Source: Treponema sp.
Lineage (GTDB): Bacteria > Spirochaetota > Spirochaetia > Treponematales > Breznakiellaceae
DNA length: 12,050 bases
NCBI GenBank assembly: GCA_031279925.1
Contig: JAITHQ010000170.1
Span: forward strand, 1-12,050
Direction: 5' to 3'
Within the stretch, counting starts at the first letter, position 1, and each line of letters begins with the position of its first letter. The notes below the pieces were generated by a model. The model ran no database searches and had not been told where the DNA came from. It saw nothing but the letters and a program-made list of their open reading frames with translations. This document shows positions 1 to 8,345 of the stretch, in pieces. A program made the translations under genes and the position numbers.

Positions 1-1860
1 GTAACGGCAGGGACCACCACGATTGAACTTGGCAGCGCATTGCCCCAGATAGCCAAAAGCGTAACCATAGAGGGGAACGGCGTTACCCTTACGCGCAGCG
101 CCGCCTGGACTGAAATCAGCGATACTTCCCAACTGCTGCGCATTTCCAACAACAGTAGCTCCTATATAACGGTAAACATCAGCCGGGTACATTTTAAGAA
201 CGGCAGGGCAACGGCTTACGGCGCAGCTATCAGGGATTACGGCCAAAATGTACAACTGAAATTGGAATCGTGCATATTCAGCGGGAACCAGACCGGCGGT
301 ATGGGCGGAGCGATTTACAGCTCTAGCAACATAACCGTTATGGGCTGCACGTTCTACCAAAATATTTCCAGCGGCGAAGGCACGGCAATTTACTCCCCCA
401 AAGAATACACTGTTCGTCTTATGGGGAACCTGTTCTACGGTAACCAAATACGGGTGGTTCATAATCTTTTTTATGAACAATTTTTACCTGGTAATATCTC
501 ATGTGTACGCTCCTATGGCTACAATGTGGTCGATGTTGCCTTTGGAGTCGATGCTGCAGGCTGGAACGCCGCAACCGGGGACACAACCGCAAACAACATG
601 CTGGTTTCGCCGGTATCATTCAGATTGCTTAGTGGCAGCGAAGCAGCCAATGTTATTACTACTTTGCCCGAAGGCTACCCCCAGACGGATTTCTATGGCA
701 ATGCCATAGCCGATGGAGCGGCAGCGGGCGCGGTACAAAGCACGGCAAGCGGCAGCGGCTATGTTCTGCAGCTTTCGGTAAACAACAGTTCCCTGGGCAG
801 TGTAAGCGCCTCGCCCGCGCCAAACGCGGACGGCTTTGTATCCACCGGTACGGTTAGCCTTACGGCAAGCCCTAAGCCAGGATGCGAATTGGTAAACTGG
901 CTGGTAAACGGCGTTAACGCCGGTTCGGCAAACCCCTTAAGCCACAGCATAACTAACCATACCAGCGTACAGGCGGTATTTGCCAGAATAGTAACGGTAA
1001 CGGCCTTTACCGATACCGCAGACAGCGCCACCACGCCGGGAACCCTGCGCTACGCCCTGACCAATGCCCAGGAAGGGGACATAATTCGCTTTACCGGGGT
1101 AACGCCCTTGACTAGCGCCATTGGATTAACCAGCGCCTTGCCCCCGGTAAGCAAAAGCGTAACCATACAGGGCAACGGCGTTACCCTAACGCGCAGCGCC
1201 GCCTGGACCGCAACCAGCGATACTTCCCAACTGCTGTACATTTACAACGACAGTTCCGCCATAACGGTAAACATAAGCCAGGTATACTTTAAGGGCGGCA
1301 GGGCAACGGATTACGGCGCTGCCATCAGGAATAACGGCGAAACGGTAAACCTGGAATCGTGCATATTCAGCATGAACCAGACCAGTAGAAGCGGTGCGGG
1401 CGGCGGCGTTATCTACAGTTACAGGGGGCCCATGACCGTTAAGGGCTGCACGTTCTACCAAAATATTTCAGGCGGCTATGGCGGCGCAATTTACTTCTCC
1501 AGCGGCGGCTACGCTGACATTACGCTGACCCTTACGGGGAACCTGTTCTATGGCAACACGGCGGCCAATGGCGGCCCGGTGGTGTACTCTTATTACGAAT
1601 ACGAAGTAACATCCAACGGCTACAATGTGGCCGATGTTGCCCTGGGAACCGGTACGGATCAAAGCGGCTGGGATGCCGCAACCGGGGACAACACCTTTAC
1701 CGGACTAAGCATTACCGGCGCCCCGCTTACCGCAACAACCTTTGCGCCGGTAACGGGCCTAAATTCGGTAATACTATCGGCCCCGGAAGATTTCCCCGCT
1801 GCGGACTTTAACGGCGCAGCCAGAACCTGGCCCGGCGCTCCAGGCGCAGTAAAACAGTAA
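1..1860 (+). CDS. Repetitive beta-helix surface/secreted protein (5' end outside window)
   Basis: The frame is open from base 1 to the TAA at 1858-1860, giving 619 visible residues; the true start lies upstream, and the TTG at 40 is only the first start-like codon. Two homologous modules are seen: the first from base 1 to about 750, the second from about 990 to 1857. Each has the pattern KSVTI-GNGVTLTRSAAW, then short beta-helix rungs (GAAI, ESCIFS-NQT, GCTFYQNIS, GNLFYGN), and closes with a DF-G...GA-GAV stretch. Between them, about 760-995, lies a segment typical of divergent InlB B-repeats (GSVSASP, VSLTASP, W-VNG, VQAVFA). The second module opens with GTLRYAL..A-EGD-I-F, typical of right-handed beta-helix or polymorphic outer-membrane-type proteins. 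The role is probably surface exposure or adhesion, inferred only from the fold; no signal peptide or anchor is visible because the N-terminus is missing. It ends without a membrane segment. Confidence 0.75.
   Translation, partial: VTAGTTTIELGSALPQIAKSVTIEGNGVTLTRSAAWTEISDTSQLLRISNNSSSYITVNISRVHFKNGRATAYGAAIRDYGQNVQLKLESCIFSGNQTGGMGGAIYSSSNITVMGCTFYQNISSGEGTAIYSPKEYTVRLMGNLFYGNQIRVVHNLFYEQFLPGNISCVRSYGYNVVDVAFGVDAAGWNAATGDTTANNMLVSPVSFRLLSGSEAANVITTLPEGYPQTDFYGNAIADGAAAGAVQSTASGSGYVLQLSVNNSSLGSVSASPAPNADGFVSTGTVSLTASPKPGCELVNWLVNGVNAGSANPLSHSITNHTSVQAVFARIVTVTAFTDTADSATTPGTLRYALTNAQEGDIIRFTGVTPLTSAIGLTSALPPVSKSVTIQGNGVTLTRSAAWTATSDTSQLLYIYNDSSAITVNISQVYFKGGRATDYGAAIRNNGETVNLESCIFSMNQTSRSGAGGGVIYSYRGPMTVKGCTFYQNISGGYGGAIYFSSGGYADITLTLTGNLFYGNTAANGGPVVYSYYEYEVTSNGYNVADVALGTGTDQSGWDAATGDNTFTGLSITGAPLTATTFAPVTGLNSVILSAPEDFPAADFNGAARTWPGAPGAVKQ
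61..1857 (+). repeat. Large intragenic tandem duplication (offset about 1098 bp)
   Basis: The stretch beginning GTAACCATA at 61 recurs at 1159, an offset of 1098 bp (366 codons), and similarity continues through the rest of both modules with small in-frame indels. Near-identical DNA blocks include the bases coding for GNGVTLTRSAAW and for ESCIF, GCTFYQNIS and GNLFYGN. The middle of the first module (about 443-520) is much less similar to its counterpart. The repeat is at both DNA and protein level, so it is a relatively recent or homogenised duplication. More copies may lie upstream of base 1. Confidence 0.8.
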
Positions 1861-1878
1861 ACTAAAAAACCTAAAGGC

Positions 1879-1899
1879 AAACAGTGCCTGGCACTATTT
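1879..1899. repeat. Short palindrome, copy 1 (AAACAGTGCC-T-GGCACTATTT)
   Basis: An inverted repeat of 10-bp arms around a single T, with one mismatch in the right arm (A where copy 2 has G). It lies 18 bp after the stop codon of the beta-helix gene and immediately before the terminator. A second, perfect copy lies after the terminator. The role is unknown; it resembles dispersed REP-like palindromes, but only two copies are visible here. Confidence 0.6.
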
Positions 1900-1901
1900 T
1901 G

Positions 1902-1933
1902 GGACTTGCCGCAAAGCGGCAAGTCCTTTTTTT
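1902..1933 (+). terminator. Intrinsic terminator of the beta-helix gene
   Basis: A perfect 11-bp stem (GGACTTGCCGC at 1902-1912 with GCGGCAAGTCC at 1916-1926) closes an AAA loop and is followed at once by seven T (1927-1933). It lies 41 bp after the stop codon. The opposite strand has no T-run after the stem, so it acts on plus-strand transcription only. Confidence 0.95.
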
Positions 1934-1943
1934 CAAAAACAGA

Positions 1944-1966
1944 AAAACAGTGCCTGGCACTGTTTT
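1944..1966. repeat. Short palindrome, copy 2 (perfect 11-bp arms)
   Basis: Arms AAAACAGTGCC (1944-1954) and GGCACTGTTTT (1956-1966) are exact reverse complements around T1955. Apart from one base it matches the copy at 1879-1899, so the terminator is bracketed by two direct copies of one palindrome. On the plus strand it ends in only four T, so it is at most a weak back-up terminator. Confidence 0.65.
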
Positions 1967-2017
1967 AGTATCCAAAAAACGGCGTGTATGTAATTGAGCC
2001 GTCCGGGAAACGTTTAA

Positions 2018-2028
2018 GAGCCTGTTCA
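2018..2028 (+). repeat. Solitary left half-site of the palindromic element (GAGCCTGTTCA)
   Basis: These 11 bases equal the left terminus of the elements at 2081 and 2495. No matching right end follows before the next element begins, so this is either a remnant of an older, decayed copy or a chance match. It is preceded by TAA. Confidence 0.45.
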
Positions 2029-2059
2029 CAATAATGGCAGCCGCAGAGACGGGGGATTT

Positions 2060-2080
2060 TAAGGGGGCAAAGCCCCCTTA
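2060..2080. other. G/C-rich hairpin next to the long element
   Basis: TAAGGGGGC (2060-2068) pairs perfectly with GCCCCCTTA (2072-2080) around an AAA loop. No T-run follows on either strand, so it is not a standard intrinsic terminator. Its last three bases (TTA, 2078-2080) are also the left flanking duplication of the 144-bp element, suggesting that the element inserted at the edge of this hairpin. Its function is unknown. Confidence 0.6.
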
Positions 2081-2224
2081 GAGCCTGTTCAAAATCTGGA
2101 ATTTTGGCGTTGCAAACGCCAAAATTCTACCTTGCAGGCTCCATCGAACCGAAGGTTCGCAGAGCCCGAAAATCGGGTTTTTTGTGGTCTATTGACCGCA
2201 AAAAACCATAATTTGAACAGGCTC
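2081..2224 (+). repeat. Long (144-bp) palindromic/MITE-like element flanked by TTA
   Basis: The ends are a perfect 13-bp inverted repeat: GAGCCTGTTCAAA at 2081-2093 and its complement at 2212-2224. TTA flanks both sides (2078-2080 and 2225-2227), as expected of a 3-bp target duplication. Inside are three hairpins: a 13-bp stem with a GCA loop (2099-2127), a 6-bp stem with a GAA loop (2145-2159), and a 12-bp stem with loop TCTATTGA (2176-2207). Internal GGCTC (2137-2141) and GAGCC (2162-2166) suggest two fused units of 61 and 63 bp separated by 20 bp. No coding capacity is apparent beyond short chance frames. It is related to the copies at 2495-2560 and 8257-8319. Confidence 0.85.
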
Positions 2225-2227
2225 TTA

Positions 2228-2313
2228 CCGGCATGGTACGGCGGTATCATCCCTGAAACCCCGCGCTTTCCCGCCTTCACGCTATCATACCATCCGGTTT
2301 ACGCGGAGGGGAT
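2228..2313 (+). promoter_or_regulatory. Leader of dut with ribosome binding site; no clear promoter
   Basis: GGAGGGG at 2305-2311 lies just before the ATG at 2314 and is a strong but closely spaced Shine-Dalgarno sequence. A TATCAT at 2283-2288 could be a -10 box, but no matching -35 stands at the right distance. The element end contributes TTGAAC (2213-2218), with no good -10 downstream. Promoter placement is therefore unresolved. Confidence 0.4.
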
Positions 2314-2850
2314 ATGAAAGGGAAAGGCGTGTCCGGCCAGGGGCCTGTAATGGTAAAAATAGCAAGAGCCGATCCCCGCATCCCCCTTCCCCGCTACGGG
2401 AGCGGGGGGGCGGCGGGTATGGATATATGCGCCTTTCTTGCGGAAGACGCCGCCGTTCCCCTCCTGGGCAGGGTTAAAATCCCTGCGGGGCTTAGAGCCT
2501 GTTCAAAATCGGGATTTTTGTGGTCTATTGGCCGCAAAAATCCACAATTTGAACAGGCTCTTAGGCTTGAAATCCCGCCGGGCTTTGAGGCGCAGATACG
2601 CCCCCGCTCAGGACCGGCAATCCGCTCCGGCTTTACCGCGCCCAATTCCCCCGGCGCCATAGACGCGGACTTTCTGGGTGAAGCGGAAATCATTTTGGTT
2701 AATCTGAAAACGGAACCGGCCAGCATTAAAAACGGCGACCGGATTGCCCAAATGGTAATCTCTCCGGTTATGCAGGCTTTTATTAAAGAAACCGCTTCTC
2801 TTTCTGAAACCAAACGGGAAAGCGGCGGTTTTGGATCTACAGGAATGTAA
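2314..2850 (+). CDS. dut: Deoxyuridine 5'-triphosphate nucleotidohydrolase carrying an in-frame 23-residue repeat insert
   Basis: This trimeric dUTPase hydrolyses dUTP to dUMP and pyrophosphate, keeping uracil out of DNA and supplying dUMP for thymidylate synthesis. All five family motifs are visible: I, AAGMDICA (33-40); II, RPRSG (96-100); III, PGAIDADFLGE with the catalytic Asp117; IV, RIAQMV (143-148); V, R168 with GGFGSTG (171-177). The protein has 178 residues against about 150 for the family. The excess is residues 61-83, encoded by the palindromic element at 2495-2560 plus a 3-bp duplication. Without it the sequence reads IPAGL-RLEIPPGFEA, matching the usual TGL..I..... segment ahead of motif II. 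Start 2314 is chosen for its GGAGG site; ATG 2350 (MVKIARADP) is a plausible alternative nearer the usual N-terminus. The stop abuts the lptF start. It is likely still functional, but activity is not shown by sequence. Confidence 0.93.
   Translation: MKGKGVSGQGPVMVKIARADPRIPLPRYGSGGAAGMDICAFLAEDAAVPLLGRVKIPAGLRACSKSGFLWSIGRKNPQFEQALRLEIPPGFEAQIRPRSGPAIRSGFTAPNSPGAIDADFLGEAEIILVNLKTEPASIKNGDRIAQMVISPVMQAFIKETASLSETKRESGGFGSTGM
2495..2560 (+). repeat. 66-bp palindromic element inserted in frame within dut
   Basis: Perfect 13-bp terminal inverted repeats (2495-2507 and 2548-2560) enclose a 12-bp hairpin (2512-2523 with 2532-2543, one T:G wobble, loop TCTATTGG). TTA occurs on both sides (2492-2494 and 2561-2563), so the net insertion is 69 bp, or 23 codons. 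It is read as RACSKSGFLWSIGRKNPQFEQAL. Two of the three forward frames and one reverse frame across the element lack stops, so it can be tolerated in several reading frames. From AATCGGG to the right end it matches the copy at 8266-8319 at 53 of 54 positions. Confidence 0.92.
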
Positions 2851-4202
2851 ATGGTAATGGAAAACGCCTCAGCTGTAAGCGGGAATGTTGGCAGCCGTTC
2901 TTCGGGCGGGCTGCTTTTTTCAGGATTGGACCGGGAGGGGGAGAGTGAACGCGCGCTCTCTTTTACCATTTACCGCTACATCCTTACCGAAACTTTTTTT
3001 TCGTTTCTTATTGCATTCCTTTTTTTCTTTTTTATTTTCTTTGTGAATCAGCTCCTCCTTATGGCCCAGGATATACTTACCAAACATGTGCCGTTTGGAC
3101 AGGTCGCTCTTCTTGTACTGTTTTCCCTGCCTTCAGTTATCGCAATGTCGGCCCCGTTTGCCTCCCTGGTGGGTACCCTTATGACTGTGGGGCGGCTCAC
3201 CAGCGATAATGAAATCCTGGTGCTGCTTTCGTCGGGGCTTTCGTATAGAAACGTGTTTATTCCCGCGATAACGGTAGGGATAATTATCTCGATGCTTTCA
3301 TTTTTTGCCAATGACGTGCTGCTTCCCGCAGGTACCGTGCAGTTTGCCCGGCTTTATCGAAGAATATTAACATCCACTCCGGCACTGGAACTGGAAGCCA
3401 ATTCGGTTAAAAAATTCAAGGATACGGTGATAGTTACCGGAAACGTTTCAGGCAACTCCATTGATAATGTGCTGATACTGGACAGGACCAGCGATGGCGA
3501 GCGCAGGGTTATTATGGCGAATAATGCGGAACTCAAGGACGCCGGCAAGAACGGCCTTAGCCTTGACCTTGAACGGGCATTTATTCAATCGTCAAAAGAA
3601 ATTATCCGCGAAGATTATGACTACGCTTCCGCCAGTTTTCTCCGCTACTGGGTACCCCAGGAGGACCTTATTCAGGCAATGTCTTCCATTAGTCCAAGGG
3701 AAATGAGTTCCCGCGATGTATTCCGCGAAATACAAAAAAAGACTGTGGACCTTAACGCGAGGCTTAATGAACGGAAAAACAAGCTTGCCACCCAGGCGCT
3801 TGCCCTGGAAGAAAGCCTGCGGCAGGGCCCTTTCGGGGAAACATGGAACCGGAGGGCAAATCATCTTGCTGGTTTCCAGCGGGAACTGCAGACGCTGGCG
3901 GGACTTAAAAGGGATCGCAGCCTGTCCATTTATTGGCTTGAATTCTACAAAAAATTTTCCATACCCTTTGGCGCGTTTTCGTTTATATTCCTCGCGGTTT
4001 CGCTGGGTTTGATGGCAAAAAAAAGCGGCCAAACGGTTGGTTTTATTTTTGGTCTTTTGATAGCGGTGGTATATTGGGCGCTGATGCTGGGAGGACAAAC
4101 TATGGGGATTCGCCTTAACACTTCCCCCTTCTGGTCCATGTGGCTGCCCAATTTATTGGCTTTGTCGGCAGGGCTGGTACTGGCTGTTGTAAAGGTGCGG
4201 AA

Positions 4203-4206
<4 letters not shown>
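2851..4206 (+). CDS. lptF: LptF/LptG-family permease, first of pair (LptF-like)
   Basis: An inner-membrane subunit of the LptB2FG-type ABC transporter that extracts lipopolysaccharide or a comparable glycolipid from the membrane and passes it to the periplasmic bridge. The layout is that of the YjgP/YjgQ family: three N-terminal membrane segments (about 47-71, 86-113, 134-158), a large periplasmic beta-rich domain (about 165-290), a charged, probably coiled-coil stretch (about 288-360), and three C-terminal membrane segments (about 370-389, 395-418, 428-447). Length is 451 residues, longer than the usual 360 or so because of the coiled-coil stretch and a 37-residue N-terminal extension rich in Ser, Gly and Glu. 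ATG 2851 follows the dut stop directly, with AGGA at 2841-2844; ATG 2857 is also possible. The LptF versus LptG assignment rests only on being first and paired. No ATPase gene (lptB) is seen here. Confidence 0.88.
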
Positions 4207-7802
<3,596 letters not shown>

Positions 7803-7803
7803 G

Positions 7804-8220
7804 ATGAATATTTGTATCCGGGTAAAGGCTGCGGGAAAGCGCCGTGATATGCTGGAAAAACAGCCTGCGGAAATTCCCGGCGGCATTGACAGCGCGGAAA
7901 AACTCATCGAGCACCTGGTGCGGGAAAATGCGCGTTCCTATAACACGAAACAGATAGACGCGCCCTATTTTCAGTACCTGAGCGAAAAGGAGCTTGAAGA
8001 CGGCGCGTACTTAGGCAGGATCGCTTTTGGGGATCGCAAAAACGAAAAACAGGCGGATGAGGAAGGGGCGGTACAAAACGCCCTGCAATGTTTCAGTGAC
8101 GGCATCTACCGGGTTTTGGTCAACGAGACCGAAGCCCTGCCCGGCGGCTCCTTCAGCCTGAACGAAGGGGACACGGTAACTTTTATCCGCCTGGTGATGC
8201 TGGCGGGGAGAATGTTTTAA
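7804..8220 (+). CDS. Small conserved-looking protein, possible beta-grasp (MoaD/ThiS-like) fold
   Basis: A 138-residue protein without signal peptide or membrane segment, starting 1 nt after the HEAT gene stop with a weak GGAATAGGG upstream, so translation is probably coupled. I do not recognise a named family. The outline is suggestive: a beta hairpin at 2-24 (NICIRVKAAGKRRD), a helix at about 29-46 (SAEKLIEHLVRENARSYN), a variable charged middle, then VLVNE (104-108) and LNEGDTVTFIRLVMLAG (119-135). That ending recalls the VNG...L.DGDEV.I..P..GG layout of MoaD/ThiS beta-grasp proteins, though the terminus is AGRMF, not Gly-Gly, so classic sulfur-carrier activity is not expected. It directly precedes the DUF4132-type gene and may work with it; both points are inference. 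Confidence 0.7.
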   Translation: MNICIRVKAAGKRRDMLEKQPAEIPGGIDSAEKLIEHLVRENARSYNTKQIDAPYFQYLSEKELEDGAYLGRIAFGDRKNEKQADEEGAVQNALQCFSDGIYRVLVNETEALPGGSFSLNEGDTVTFIRLVMLAGRMF

Positions 8221-8246
8221 GGGAAAGAATCGCATGGAGGCACAGA

Positions 8247-8261
8247 GGCTCTAAAAGAGCC
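8247..8261. other. Small hairpin at the left edge of the third element copy
   Basis: GGCTCT (8247-8252) pairs with AGAGCC (8256-8261) around AAA. The right arm belongs to the element terminus; the left arm repeats the element's right end, since AGGCTCTAA occurs at 8246-8254 and again at 8314-8322. This could be a trace of a second, mostly deleted copy abutting this one. No T-run follows, so it is not a terminator. Confidence 0.45.
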
Positions 8262-8319
8262 CGGGAATCGGGATTTTTGCGGTCTATTGGCCGCAAAAAT
8301 CCACAATTTGAACAGGCTC
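8257..8319 (+). repeat. 63-bp copy of the palindromic element between two genes
   Basis: The right end is intact (TTTGAACAGGCTC, 8307-8319) and the central hairpin is perfectly paired (12-bp stem at 8271-8282 with 8291-8302, loop TCTATTGG). The left end is the variant GAGCCCGGGAATCGGG, 3 bp shorter than the dut copy and like the internal junction of the long element (GAGCCCGAAAATCGGG at 2162). The flanks are AAA and TAA, so no clean target duplication remains. It lies in the leader of the DUF4132-type gene, 14 bp before its Shine-Dalgarno, and may fold in the mRNA. Confidence 0.85.
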
Positions 8320-8333
8320 TAAGAGGCTTAATT

Positions 8334-8340
8334 AAGGAGG
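8334..8340 (+). promoter_or_regulatory. Strong Shine-Dalgarno (AAGGAGG) of the DUF4132-type gene
   Basis: AAGGAGG lies 5 nt before ATG 8346 and fixes the start of the last gene. The 125-bp gap before this gene has no terminator and no recognisable promoter, so transcription from the upstream operon probably reads through. Confidence 0.85.
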
Positions 8341-8345
8341 CTGTA

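Noticed and set aside
2060..2080. G/C-rich hairpin as an intrinsic terminator
   Set aside because: No T-run follows the stem on either strand.
2192..2239. Promoter provided by the element end (TTGACC or TTGAAC as -35)
   Set aside because: CATAAT at 2207 is only 9 nt after TTGACC, and no acceptable -10 follows TTGAAC at 16-18 nt.
2132..2317. 61-codon plus-strand frame upstream of dut
   Set aside because: It is made mostly of the 144-bp repeat, has no ribosome binding site and runs into the dut start.
2018..2560. Repeated GAGCCTG motifs as a CRISPR array
   Set aside because: Copies are few, unevenly spaced, palindromic with inverted ends, and one lies inside a gene; there are no spacers of uniform size.
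2314..2850. dut as a pseudogene disrupted by an insertion
   Set aside because: The insertion keeps the frame, no stop is created, and all catalytic motifs including Asp117 and the C-terminal GGFGSTG are intact.
2394..2969. 191-codon minus-strand frame across dut
   Set aside because: Dut on the plus strand has all five catalytic motifs; the minus frame is a shadow kept open partly because one reverse frame of the palindromic element lacks stops.
4140..4202. Upstream start for lptG
   Set aside because: The extra 21 residues overlap lptF and do not fit the family; ATG 4203 has an ATGA overlap and a ribosome binding site.
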